Origin: JAVVTQ01 sp036653595
Lineage (GTDB): Bacteria; Bacillota; Clostridia; Oscillospirales; Ruminococcaceae
Reading direction: 5' to 3'
DNA length: 64,000 nt
Assembly: GCA_036653595.1 (NCBI GenBank)
Contig: JAVVTQ010000005.1
Span: 1-64,000, forward strand
Of this stretch, positions 35,842 to 44,795 are shown in pieces; within the stretch, counting starts at the first letter, position 1; every line of letters starts with the position of its first letter. Under the pieces are notes generated by a model, which was not told the DNA's origin, did not search any database, and saw only the letters and a list, made by a program, of their open reading frames with translations. The position numbers and the translations under genes are program-made.

Positions 35842-36247
35842 CAAAATCATAGACATGGCGAGGGCTCTCGGCAGGGCATTGCAGGAGGACGAACGCTATA
35901 TTTCACTCGACTCTGCGAGAACAGCTACAGATGACGACAGTGTGCTTCAGGAGGCGCTGGGAAGATACAATTTGGCCAGAATCAATTTAAATTCAGAGGT
36001 TTCTAAGGAAACGCGCGACGACGCGAGAATTTCAGAGCTGAGTACGACAATTCGTGATGCCTACGACGAGATAATGGCAAATCAAACGATGGAAATCTAC
36101 AACAAGGCGCAGACCGACGTCAATTCCATGATAAACTATATAAACGCCATAATAACTGCTTCAGCGAACGGCGAGAATCCGGACGCGGTCGAGGAACCTT
36201 CGGGCGAGTGCTCGGGAAGCTGTGAGTCCTGCGATGGCTGTCACTAA
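35831..36247 (+). CDS. ylbF: YlbF family regulator with Cys-rich tail
   Basis: The 138-residue protein has the two-helix YlbF/YmcA core (about residues 1-115), then an acidic linker and a C-terminal CxxxCxxCxxC cluster (Cys127, 131, 134, 137). In B. subtilis YlbF, YmcA and YaaT form a complex that carries iron-sulphur clusters and guides RNase Y and Spo0A phosphorylation; Cys-rich tails of this kind could bind such a cluster. The gene is coupled to miaB and followed by mutS, a common Clostridial order. Cluster binding here is inference. Confidence 0.85.
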   Translation: MSNDKIIDMARALGRALQEDERYISLDSARTATDDDSVLQEALGRYNLARINLNSEVSKETRDDARISELSTTIRDAYDEIMANQTMEIYNKAQTDVNSMINYINAIITASANGENPDAVEEPSGECSGSCESCDGCH

Positions 36248-36271
36248 TAAAAGACTAACGGAGATAAAGTA

Positions 36272-38878
36272 ATGTCTTTGCCCGAAAACAATGCAAGGCT
36301 GTCACCGATGATGCGGCAATATGTCGAGATAAAAAAGCAGCACATGAACGAGCTGCTCTTTTATCGTCTCGGCGATTTTTACGAGCTTTTTTTCGACGAT
36401 GCGCTCACGGCGTCGCGCGAGCTTGAACTTGTGCTGACCGGCAGAGACTGCGGCCTCCCCGAGCGCGCCCCAATGTGCGGACTGCCTCACCACGCCAGCG
36501 AGAGCTATATTGCCAGACTCATCGAAAAGGGCTATCGAGTGGCGGTCTGCGAACAGATGGAGGATCCCTCTCTTGCAAAGGGCATCGTAAAAAGAGAGAT
36601 TATACGTGTCGTAACACCCGGAACTGTGACTGACACAAGCATGCTGGTGGACTCTAAAAACAATTATATCTGCTGCTGCCGTCAGGAAGATGATGGGTTC
36701 GGACTGTGCTTTGCTGATATATCAACTGGCAAGGTCTACGTTACCGAATCCGGCAAAACGGTGGCCGCTCTCATAAACGAGCTTTCGCGATTTGAACCGA
36801 GCGAATCAATTCTAAACGAACACGCCTATAACAACAAAGAAATTTTGGCTTATGTTTCCAGAAATCAGAAGTGTAAAGCAGAACTACTTTATAACGCCTA
36901 TTTTGAAACGGAGAACGCAAAAAAACACATTTTGGATCAATTCGGCGAGAGCGCCGTCAAAGCGCTTTTTGCATTCTCAAAAGGCTATGCGGTAACGGCA
37001 CTCGGCGCGATGCTCAGGTTTCTGGAAGAGACGCAGCTGCGCGGTGTTGAGCGGCTCGCGGAGATTGAGAGCTATGTCTGTGAGGAATTTCTATCAATTT
37101 CATCCACTACGCGCCGCAACCTCGAGCTGACGTCTACTATGCAGTCGGGCGAAAGGCGCGGAAGCTTTCTCTGGGCAATTGACCGCACCACAACCTCAAT
37201 GGGAAAGCGCATGATGCGCTCATTTCTGGAAAAGCCGCTGCTTGACAGTAAAAAAATAGTCGGACGTCTTGATTCCTGTGAGGAGCTTTACGACAACTCT
37301 GTGCTTTTGGCGCAGCTTTCAGATTCACTCAAAGGCGTGTTCGATATCGAAAGGCTTTTGACGCGCGTTGTATACAGAAGCTGCACCCCGCGCGACCTAA
37401 ATTCGCTGGCATCGACCTCAAAAAGCCTCGACCAGCTCAAATATATCGGAAAAAGCTGCAAGACAAAACTCCTCAAGGAGCTTTATCAAAGACTTGACAC
37501 GCTCGCGGATTTGCGCGAGTTGATAAGCAAAACACTTTGCGATGAGCCGCCGGCACTTTTGAAGGATGGGGGCTTTATAAGAACCGGCTTTGACCCGGAT
37601 GTGGACGAGCTGCGCGAGCTGGTCAGAAACAGCAAGTTTTACCTCGCCAAGCTGGAGACGAAGCTGAAAGAAAAAACCGGAATCAAAAACCTAAAAATCG
37701 GATATAACCGAGTTTTTGGTTATTACATAGAGGTTTCGCGCACAAATGCCGAAAATGTGCCCGACAATTTCATAAGAAAGCAGACGCTTTCGACGGGTGA
37801 AAGATACATAACCGAAGAGCTTAAGGAGCTTGAGACAAAAATACTAAGCTCAGGAGATAGGCTTTTGAGCTTGGAGCGGCAAATATTCGAGGAACTTTGC
37901 GTAAAAGTAGAGGCTCAGGTATCGAGAATTCAGCAGTCGGCATACTGTGTTGCCTACATTGATGTCCTGTGCAGTTTTGCAGAGCTGAGCCGCATGAATG
38001 GCTACACAAAGCCTGAGGTAAATGAAGGCGATGAGATTAAGATATCGGGCGGAAGACATCCTGTCGTGGAACGGGTTATAAACGACGAGCTTTTTGTTCC
38101 AAACGACACGCTGCTCGACTGCGGCAAAAACCTCATTAATATCATTACAGGCCCGAACATGGCGGGAAAATCCACATATATGCGTCAGACAGCGCTGATT
38201 GTGCTGCTGGCGCAAATGGGCTGCTTTGTGCCGGCGCTTAGCGCCAAAATTGGAATTGTAGACGCTATTTACACGCGGGTCGGAGCGTCTGATGACCTTT
38301 TTGCGGGCAATTCGACTTTCATGGTCGAGATGAGGGAAGTTGCCGAAATTCTAAACGGCGCTACAAAAAAGAGCCTTATTATTTTGGACGAGATAGGCCG
38401 AGGCACCTCGACATTCGATGGAATGAGCATAGCGAGAGCCGTTGTCGAGCAAATATGCAAGAGCGGCGGGATTGGCGCAAAAACAATGTTTGCGACACAT
38501 TACCACGAGCTTACCGACATGGAGGCCGATTTCGACAACATAAAAAACTACAGCATCGCTGTGAAAAAGCGAGGCGACGACATAACCTTTCTTCGAAGAA
38601 TTGTCAGCGGACCGGCCGATGAGAGCTATGGCATAGAAGTGGCAAAGCTCGCCGGACTTCCGCAAGAAGCGGTTCAAAGAGCAAAAGAAATTCTGGCAGG
38701 ACTTGAGAGCGACGGCGGGTCAAGGCTGGAGAGGCGTGTTGTCAATATTATAAACGAGAGCGAGGGTGCACTTTCAATTGCGCTCTCAAAGGTGAAAATT
38801 GACAGTCTGACACCGATTGAGGCGATGTACACGCTCAATGACCTCATAAAACTTGCACATAATGAAAAGGAACAGTAG
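36272..38878 (+). CDS. mutS: DNA mismatch repair protein MutS
   Basis: The 868-residue protein has the mismatch-wedge motif GDFYELFFDDA near residue 31 (Phe-x-Glu), core and lever domains, and the ATPase with Walker A GPNMAGKS near residue 629 and the DEIGRGTSTFDG block. It recognises base mismatches and small loops. The length matches MutS1. The stop codon is directly followed by the mutL start, with no intergenic base. Confidence 0.98.
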   Translation: MSLPENNARLSPMMRQYVEIKKQHMNELLFYRLGDFYELFFDDALTASRELELVLTGRDCGLPERAPMCGLPHHASESYIARLIEKGYRVAVCEQMEDPSLAKGIVKREIIRVVTPGTVTDTSMLVDSKNNYICCCRQEDDGFGLCFADISTGKVYVTESGKTVAALINELSRFEPSESILNEHAYNNKEILAYVSRNQKCKAELLYNAYFETENAKKHILDQFGESAVKALFAFSKGYAVTALGAMLRFLEETQLRGVERLAEIESYVCEEFLSISSTTRRNLELTSTMQSGERRGSFLWAIDRTTTSMGKRMMRSFLEKPLLDSKKIVGRLDSCEELYDNSVLLAQLSDSLKGVFDIERLLTRVVYRSCTPRDLNSLASTSKSLDQLKYIGKSCKTKLLKELYQRLDTLADLRELISKTLCDEPPALLKDGGFIRTGFDPDVDELRELVRNSKFYLAKLETKLKEKTGIKNLKIGYNRVFGYYIEVSRTNAENVPDNFIRKQTLSTGERYITEELKELETKILSSGDRLLSLERQIFEELCVKVEAQVSRIQQSAYCVAYIDVLCSFAELSRMNGYTKPEVNEGDEIKISGGRHPVVERVINDELFVPNDTLLDCGKNLINIITGPNMAGKSTYMRQTALIVLLAQMGCFVPALSAKIGIVDAIYTRVGASDDLFAGNSTFMVEMREVAEILNGATKKSLIILDEIGRGTSTFDGMSIARAVVEQICKSGGIGAKTMFATHYHELTDMEADFDNIKNYSIAVKKRGDDITFLRRIVSGPADESYGIEVAKLAGLPQEAVQRAKEILAGLESDGGSRLERRVVNIINESEGALSIALSKVKIDSLTPIEAMYTLNDLIKLAHNEKEQ

Positions 38879-40744
38879 ATGCCGCAAATCAAACTTCTCG
38901 AAAAGAATATATGTGAGCAGATAGCTGCGGGAGAGGTTGTCGAAAGACCTGCTTCCGTGGTAAAAGAGCTGTGCGAAAACTCCATCGACGCCGGAGCCAC
39001 AAAGATTGAAATCGAGCTTGTGAAGAACGGACTTGAGAGAATAAGAGTGACAGACAACGGCTGCGGCATAGACAGAGACGACATAAAAACAGCGTTTTTG
39101 CGCCATGCCACAAGCAAGATTGCCTCTCAGGAGGACTTGCAGCATATAGGGACGCTGGGCTTTCGCGGTGAAGCGCTCGCGGCAATTGCGTCCGTCTCTA
39201 AGGTGCGGATTGTCACAAGAACCACCGCTTCAAATGACGGAGTCAGCATGACACTTGTGGGCGGTGATGAGAGCTCATTTGACGATATAGGTGCCCCGAC
39301 AGGGACGAGCATTTATGTGGACTCACTCTTCTTCAATGTTCCCGCACGCATGAAATTTCTCAAAAAAGACACAGCGGAGGGGAACGCGGTTCAGAGCGTT
39401 GTGGAGCAATTGGCGCTCACATACCCATATATTTCTTTCAAGCTTTTTCGCGATGGACGAGCAGCATTTGTCAGCCCGGGAAGCGGGGATCTCTATTCGG
39501 CGATATTTTGCGTGCTTCCCCGCGAAATCTCACAGGATATGATAGAGCTTCAAGCGGATAGCGAGAGAGATATCAAGGTGACGGGGTTTATCACGCGACC
39601 GCAGAGCTCCAAACCGTCCAGAACGCATCAGTATGTCAGCGTCAACGGAAGGTACATTAAATCCCGCAGCTGCTGCGCCGCCGCAGAGGAAGCGTGCAGG
39701 ACATATGTGATGTCCGGTCGGTTTCCGTCCTTTATAATCAATGTCGATATGCCACTTTCCGATGTCGATGTCAACGTGCATCCTGCCAAAACAGAGGTTC
39801 GTTTTAAAAATGATCGCGATGTATTTTCGGCGGTTTACGCATCGGTGAAGCTCGCGGTGAGCTTGTTTGCTTCGAATATAACAGGAGTGCTCAAGCGGCA
39901 AGATGAAATTGACAAAGGCGCTGAGACAAAAAGCGATTATTATGAAGTCAAAGATTATGCCGACGCTCTGTCGAAAAATGAAAGCACAACAGACGGCGAA
40001 TCGCGAGAGCTGACTGCCTTTTTCGATATAAAGACTGCTGTACAAGAATCGAATGAGCCTTATTTTATGCAGACGAATCTGTCGCAGCAAACCGCAACTT
40101 ATGATAACAATGAGGGTCCTGCGGCCGAAAACACATCTTGCGGTGCAAAAGATTGTGACCGAACCTGCGGCGATGAGTTTGACATCAGGATTTTGGGAGA
40201 AGCATTTGAAACATACATATTTGCTCAGCTCGGAGACAGCGTCGTCGTAATCGACAAGCATGCCGCCCATGAGAGGATACTCTTTGAAAAGCTGCGCAAA
40301 AACACTGACAGCATTCCAAGACAAATACTGCTTGAACCTGCGCTGGTATCGCTGCCGCGCGACGATGTCGCCGTGTTGGAGGAACGCAGGGAAGCGGTTG
40401 AGAAAATAGGATTCGTATTTGATGTATTCGGAGACAGCTCAATTGCGGTCAGGGAGGCACCTACATATCTCGGTCAGCACGAGGTGGAACCTGTGATAAT
40501 CGATGTTGCGAAAAAACTGACATCATTTGCTTCTGTCCGGATTCCGGATGAGCTGGAAAATTTATTGCATTCCGTGGCCTGCAAGGCTGCGATAAAGGCC
40601 GGTACAAAGACGAGCGAAGCAGAGCTGGAAAGTCTTGCTTGTGATATAATAAACGGACGAACTCCGAAATTTTGCCCTCACGGAAGACCGGTGCTCTTCA
40701 TCGTATCGCGAAAGGAGCTTGAGAAAAAATTTGGCAGAGCCTAA
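38879..40744 (+). CDS. mutL: DNA mismatch repair protein MutL
   Basis: The 621-residue protein has the GHKL ATPase N-terminus (EVVERPASVVKEL; DNGCGI; GFRGEAL), a variable linker (about 330-430) and a C-terminal dimerisation/endonuclease domain. The endonuclease motif reads DKHAAHERILFE, with Lys in place of the usual Gln of DQHA; the metal-binding His and Glu positions are kept, as is the FCPHGRP motif. This suggests an active nicking MutL, as in bacteria lacking MutH. The last 14 bases overlap the likely miaA start. Confidence 0.97.
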   Translation: MPQIKLLEKNICEQIAAGEVVERPASVVKELCENSIDAGATKIEIELVKNGLERIRVTDNGCGIDRDDIKTAFLRHATSKIASQEDLQHIGTLGFRGEALAAIASVSKVRIVTRTTASNDGVSMTLVGGDESSFDDIGAPTGTSIYVDSLFFNVPARMKFLKKDTAEGNAVQSVVEQLALTYPYISFKLFRDGRAAFVSPGSGDLYSAIFCVLPREISQDMIELQADSERDIKVTGFITRPQSSKPSRTHQYVSVNGRYIKSRSCCAAAEEACRTYVMSGRFPSFIINVDMPLSDVDVNVHPAKTEVRFKNDRDVFSAVYASVKLAVSLFASNITGVLKRQDEIDKGAETKSDYYEVKDYADALSKNESTTDGESRELTAFFDIKTAVQESNEPYFMQTNLSQQTATYDNNEGPAAENTSCGAKDCDRTCGDEFDIRILGEAFETYIFAQLGDSVVVIDKHAAHERILFEKLRKNTDSIPRQILLEPALVSLPRDDVAVLEERREAVEKIGFVFDVFGDSSIAVREAPTYLGQHEVEPVIIDVAKKLTSFASVRIPDELENLLHSVACKAAIKAGTKTSEAELESLACDIINGRTPKFCPHGRPVLFIVSRKELEKKFGRA

Positions 40745-41684
40745 CGCAAAGTTACCGATTGTGATATTTATTTCAGGACCGACAGCTACCGGGAAGTCCG
40801 CAGTAGCTTCTATTGTGGCGAAAGAATTGGACGGCGCGGTGATATGTGCGGATTCTATGCAGATATACAAACACCTGGACATCGGCACGGCAAAGCCGTC
40901 TGCAGAGGAACGAGCAAGAATAAAGCATTGCCTTTATGATATAGCAGAGCCAAACGAGCGCTTCAGCGTGGTGCAGTATGTCGACAGATGCAGGGCTGAA
41001 ATACTGCGTCTGACGAGTGAAAACACGGTGCCGATTGTCTGCGGAGGTACGGGACAGTATATATCTGCCTTGATAGACGGAGTCAGCTTTCTTGAAACTG
41101 AGACTGACCTTGTACTGCGCGAAAAAATCTATTTGGAGCTGGAGAGCGAAGGAGCAGAGCGTTTGATAGAAGAAATAGCCAAATCAGATGCGGAATTTGC
41201 GCTTTCACTTCATCCTAATAATAAGAAAAAAATTGTGCGCGCGGTGGAGCTGCTGCGCGCCTCCGGCATGACACAGCGCGGACAGACAGAGTGCTCGTTG
41301 CCAAAAGAAAAGCCTTATACCTCACTTCTCTTTGTCCTGAACTCGGCACAGAGAGGGGTGCTGTACGACCGCATTGACAGCAGGGCCGACTCGATGCTGC
41401 GCGACGGACTTTTGGAAGAGGCAAAATATGTGTTCGACAATAAGGAGAGCTTTGCCACTGCCTCCCAAGCGATAGGATACAAGGAGTTTTTTCCTTATTT
41501 TACAAAGACGGAAACATTCGAAAGCTGTGCGGAGAAGTTTAAGCAGCACACGCGAAATTATGCAAAGAGACAATTGACATGGTTAAAAAAGCGCGGGGAT
41601 GCAATCTGGCTTGATGCCGATACTGATTCTCGCCAACTGGCTGGGCTGATAACCGGAAAATACATGGAAGCCGGTTTGAAATAA
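40731..41684 (+). CDS. miaA: tRNA dimethylallyltransferase MiaA
   Basis: The product is 317 residues from the TTG at 40731; AAAGGAG ends 13 bases before it. A TTG at 40719 would add four residues but is too close to that site. The P-loop GPTATGKSAVAS lies near residues 15-26, and the DSMQIYKHLDIGTAKP block, typical of MiaA, near residues 39-54. It transfers dimethylallyl from DMAPP to A37 of tRNAs reading UNN codons. Its substrate comes from the MEP pathway (dxr, ispG), and MiaB completes the modification. Confidence 0.95.
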   Translation: MAEPNAKLPIVIFISGPTATGKSAVASIVAKELDGAVICADSMQIYKHLDIGTAKPSAEERARIKHCLYDIAEPNERFSVVQYVDRCRAEILRLTSENTVPIVCGGTGQYISALIDGVSFLETETDLVLREKIYLELESEGAERLIEEIAKSDAEFALSLHPNNKKKIVRAVELLRASGMTQRGQTECSLPKEKPYTSLLFVLNSAQRGVLYDRIDSRADSMLRDGLLEEAKYVFDNKESFATASQAIGYKEFFPYFTKTETFESCAEKFKQHTRNYAKRQLTWLKKRGDAIWLDADTDSRQLAGLITGKYMEAGLK

Positions 41685-41701
41685 AAAACGGAGGCAAAAT
41701 A

Positions 41702-41962
41702 ATGAAAAATCTCAATCTTCAGGATGTATTTCTCAATCAGGCTCGCAAAGAAAAAATACAGGTGACCATATACCTGACAAACGGGTTTCAGTTTCGCGGC
41801 ACCGTGAAGGGTTTTGACAGCTTTACGGTTGTTTTGGAGAGCGAGGGCAGACAGAACCTGGTATACAAGCACGCTATCTCTACAATAATACCGTCAAAAC
41901 CGATACCGCTACTCGAAAAAGAGATGGAACAGCAGGCCGAAGATGAGCAAAAGGATAACTAA
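41702..41962 (+). CDS. hfq: RNA chaperone Hfq
   Basis: The 86-residue protein has the Sm1 part (QVTIYLTNGFQFRGTVKGFD) and the Sm2 motif YKHAISTI. A short acidic C-terminal tail is rich in Glu and Gln. Hfq forms hexamers that pair small RNAs with mRNAs. The place directly after miaA is conserved in many bacteria. GGAGG precedes the ATG. Its last 20 bases overlap the start of the HlyD-like gene. Confidence 0.97.
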   Translation: MKNLNLQDVFLNQARKEKIQVTIYLTNGFQFRGTVKGFDSFTVVLESEGRQNLVYKHAISTIIPSKPIPLLEKEMEQQAEDEQKDN

Positions 41963-43163
41963 AGCCGCATTTGCTCTGTTCTTTGCACTTATACTGATTT
42001 ATGTTCTATATCAGGTATATCTCTTTATATACCCCACCTATAAGACGGAAAAAGCGGTCAATGTATCGGTGCTCGACTGTATTGAGACTGAGGGCATAGC
42101 GGTGCGCGACGAAGTCACAATTGACACCTCAGCCGGCGGGATAAAGAATTTTCTCGTAAACGACGGGGATAAAATTGCAAAAGGCTCTGTTGTGGCCGAG
42201 GTGTTCGCTTCGAAGCAGGCTGCAATCGATAATTTGGCGCTAGCGCAGCTCGCAGACACGCAAAAAATGCTTGAGGGCTGCCGAGACAAGGCGCACGCAT
42301 CAGGAACAAACATCGACTCGCTCACCAACCAAATTTACTCGGCTACGGCGCAAATCTCGCAGTATCTCTCCGAGGATAACATTTTTTTGGCCTTGCAGCA
42401 CAAAAACAAAACCGCAGATATGGTCAATACCTTTGACGTGTTGCTTGGGAAAAAAATCGATCCAACAGCAGGAATCGACGCAATAGCGGCACAGAGGTTG
42501 GCACTTCAACAAAACAACGCGGCTCCTTTGGATTATATTTATTCTTCAAGCGACGGCTATTTTGTGGCATTGACCGATGGATATGAGCCTCTTGTGAACA
42601 AAAGCCTTTTGAGCACAATGACGGCCGCTCAGACTATCGAATTGATTGAGGGTGAAAAGCCGCAGAATACTGAGGCGGGCGGGAATTCAAAAATAGTCTC
42701 CGACTATATTTGGAATTTTGCAGCCGCAATAAATCCGAATGATGCTAAAAGATTTGTAGTCGGCACGACTCTTTTGTTGGATTTCGGAAGTGAGAACACA
42801 AAAAACATACCGGCAGTTATAAAACAGATAAAACAGGACTCGACTTCGGACAGGGCTGTTGTGATATTTGAATGTGATTATCTCAATTCCTCGCTCACGG
42901 GCTTGCGTGTTGAGGAGGTCACGATAAGGTTCAGGGAATACAAGGGCTTTAAAGTTATGCGCAATTCTCTGAGGCTTGAGGAAAATGTTCTCGGCGTGTT
43001 TGTGAAATACGGCTCTACTGCGATATTCAAGCAGTTGGATGTCATCTATGAAAACGAGGAATATCTGATAAGCAGGGTACATACAAGCAACGAAACTTTC
43101 CTTTCGCTTTATGACGAGGTAATCGTCGAGGGAAAGGACATTTCGGTCAATAAGGAACTTTAA
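41943..43163 (+). CDS. HlyD-like membrane protein of unknown role
   Basis: The 406-residue protein has one N-terminal transmembrane helix (about residues 8-30) and a large outside domain. A lipoyl/barrel-sandwich-like half motif, IKNFLVNDGDKIAKGSVVAEVFAS (core VNDGDKIAKG), lies near residues 68-90. A helical hairpin region spans about 95-170, and beta-rich segments follow. This is the shape of membrane-fusion (HlyD) adaptors, but no ABC transporter or outer-membrane partner is nearby and the host is a monoderm. It overlaps hfq by 20 bases and precedes sepF, so it could serve in envelope or division processes. The function is not known. Confidence 0.7.
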   Translation: MSKRITKAAFALFFALILIYVLYQVYLFIYPTYKTEKAVNVSVLDCIETEGIAVRDEVTIDTSAGGIKNFLVNDGDKIAKGSVVAEVFASKQAAIDNLALAQLADTQKMLEGCRDKAHASGTNIDSLTNQIYSATAQISQYLSEDNIFLALQHKNKTADMVNTFDVLLGKKIDPTAGIDAIAAQRLALQQNNAAPLDYIYSSSDGYFVALTDGYEPLVNKSLLSTMTAAQTIELIEGEKPQNTEAGGNSKIVSDYIWNFAAAINPNDAKRFVVGTTLLLDFGSENTKNIPAVIKQIKQDSTSDRAVVIFECDYLNSSLTGLRVEEVTIRFREYKGFKVMRNSLRLEENVLGVFVKYGSTAIFKQLDVIYENEEYLISRVHTSNETFLSLYDEVIVEGKDISVNKEL

Positions 43164-43180
43164 AGTGATGCTATAAAACA

Positions 43181-43209
43181 TTGACATTATCTTTAAAAAG
43201 ATAGATAAT
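43181..43209 (+). promoter_or_regulatory. Promoter of sepF
   Basis: TTGACA (perfect consensus), a 17-base spacer and GATAAT. It lies in the 75-base gap before the sepF ATG, which has GGAGG. Confidence 0.75.
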
Positions 43210-43238
43210 AGTACTAAATAAGCATTTCGGAGGATTTT

Positions 43239-43685
43239 ATGGGAGTGATAAACAAAATCAAGGATCTTTTCGGCGTTGAACCGGAAGATGAGATAGAGGA
43301 TGACAGTGTATTTGATGAATACGAAGTCGAAGATAAAAAGTCATCGGGCGCTATCCACACCTCCCCCGAAAAACAGCGCAGCGGCAAGGTTCTAAACATC
43401 AACGCGACAACACAGCTTGAGGTCGTTCTTGTAAAGCCGGAGCGGTTTGATGATGCCAGCGGAATCGCGGATCAGCTGAACAACAAGCGGACTGTCGTGC
43501 TGAACCTAGAGTCAACAAACAAGGATGTCTCGCGCAGACTTGTTGATTTTTTGAGCGGTGTTGCTTACGCAAACGGTGGCCAGATAAAGAGAGTGGCCAA
43601 CAGTACGTTTATCATAACACCGTATAATGTCGGGATTGTCGGGGATCTTCTAGACGAGCTCGAAAGCAGCGGAGTGTACTTTTAA
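43239..43685 (+). CDS. sepF: Cell division protein SepF
   Basis: The 148-residue protein has an N-terminal amphipathic helix (MGVINKIKDLFGVE), an acidic/polar linker and the conserved SepF core (about 62-148) with RRLVDFLSGVAYANGG and a hydrophobic last strand. SepF polymerises, binds FtsZ and tethers it to the membrane. The usual neighbours yggS, yggT and ylmH are absent here; sepF is followed directly by divIVA, and the HlyD-like gene stands upstream. Confidence 0.93.
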   Translation: MGVINKIKDLFGVEPEDEIEDDSVFDEYEVEDKKSSGAIHTSPEKQRSGKVLNINATTQLEVVLVKPERFDDASGIADQLNNKRTVVLNLESTNKDVSRRLVDFLSGVAYANGGQIKRVANSTFIITPYNVGIVGDLLDELESSGVYF

Positions 43686-43714
43686 CTTAATTTAATTTTA
43701 CGGAGGATCTTGGA

Positions 43715-44731
43715 ATGTTCACCTCGAAAGAAATCAGAGATACTATTTTCGACAAAACAATGCGCGGCTACAACACAGAGGATGTCGACGCGTTCTTAGC
43801 TCACATTGCCGACCAGCTCGACGATATGACAAAGGGAAAATCGGAAGTCGAAGGCAAAATGCTTTTGTTGGCGGAAAAGCTTGAGGAGTACAGAGGCGAT
43901 GAAGATAAGCTTCGCATCGCTCTCGTCAACGCCGAGAAGATGAAAGATATAGTTCTCGCCGAAGCGAGGCAGAAATGCGACATAATTATACGCGACGCAA
44001 ACCTAAAAGCCGAGCGCATTGTCAGCGCGGCAAACAAGAGAGTGGAGCGCGAGGAGATAGCTCTGGCCAAGGTACAAAAAGAGGCGGCCAGCTTTAAAAC
44101 CAACCTTTTGGGAATATACAAGCGTCACCTGGAGACGCTCAGTGAAATACCTGACGCACCAATTGACGACGCTGTTGCAGAGGAACGTCCGGCGGCGCCC
44201 TCCGAGAATTCTCAGAGCGTCCCCGCTCCGATGTACGACATGAAAGAAGCGCTTGAAGTTGAGCAGTCTGCACAGACAATTCAGCATGCGGTAAATATGC
44301 AGCCCGCCCAGCCGTCGTACACGGCCGAACAGTTTGTTTCTCAGCCGACGAATTCCGGATATATGCCCCAAATGTTCAAGCAGGAAAACAACGCATCCTT
44401 TACACAGGAGTTTGCAGAAATCCCGCAGCTTCAGCCACAGACCTCTCAGCCGCAACCCTCTCAGCCGCAGACTTCTCGCCCTCATCAGACAGAGCAGGAG
44501 ATGCGCCAGAGTATTTACGACGGCTTTGCTCCTCGTTCAAACGACGCCAAGCCCACATTTTCGTCCTTTGGCTTTGATGCTGTGAAGATTGAGCACGAGG
44601 AAGAGAAAAAGCCGGAGGAAAAAGCAAAAGTATCTTTTGAAGGCTTCGAAGAAAAAAGCGAAACAGATGGAAGCAAATCAAGATTTGGGCAGCTTGATTT
44701 TGGCGATAACTTCTCTTTTGACAAACAATAA
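43715..44731 (+). CDS. divIVA: DivIVA-domain protein
   Basis: The 338-residue protein has the N-terminal DivIVA membrane-binding segment (KEIRDTIFDKTMRGYNTEDV) and a coiled coil to about residue 145. The middle is low-complexity and rich in Gln, Pro and Ser (near-repeats of SQPQ, about 240-265), and the acidic C-terminus ends in FGDNFSFDKQ. DivIVA marks negatively curved membrane at poles and septa. The long disordered tail makes it larger than the B. subtilis protein (164 residues). GGAGG precedes the ATG. A weak terminator hairpin follows. Confidence 0.92.
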   Translation: MFTSKEIRDTIFDKTMRGYNTEDVDAFLAHIADQLDDMTKGKSEVEGKMLLLAEKLEEYRGDEDKLRIALVNAEKMKDIVLAEARQKCDIIIRDANLKAERIVSAANKRVEREEIALAKVQKEAASFKTNLLGIYKRHLETLSEIPDAPIDDAVAEERPAAPSENSQSVPAPMYDMKEALEVEQSAQTIQHAVNMQPAQPSYTAEQFVSQPTNSGYMPQMFKQENNASFTQEFAEIPQLQPQTSQPQPSQPQTSRPHQTEQEMRQSIYDGFAPRSNDAKPTFSSFGFDAVKIEHEEEKKPEEKAKVSFEGFEEKSETDGSKSRFGQLDFGDNFSFDKQ

Positions 44732-44747
44732 ATTTTAATATGATGAT

Positions 44748-44776
44748 TATAGCGGTGTTTGCTTTGCACCGCTATA
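44748..44776 (+). terminator. Terminator-like hairpin after divIVA
   Basis: TATAGCGGTG and CACCGCTATA form a ten-base stem around a nine-base loop. The T stretch after it is short, so read-through into lspA is likely. Confidence 0.5.
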
Positions 44777-44795
44777 TTTATAAAGGGAGCTAATT

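Noticed and set aside
40231..40300. Lys in place of Gln in the DQHA motif of MutL as a sign of a dead endonuclease
   Set aside because: The His and Glu metal-binding positions and the CPHGRP motif are intact, so loss of activity is not supported.
39530..40324. 264-residue frame antisense to mutL
   Set aside because: Shadow of mutL; no family resemblance and no promoter or binding site.
44400..44500. Gln/Pro/Ser near-repeats in divIVA as a tandem repeat element
   Set aside because: The units are short and imperfect and fit an ordinary disordered linker of a DivIVA protein.
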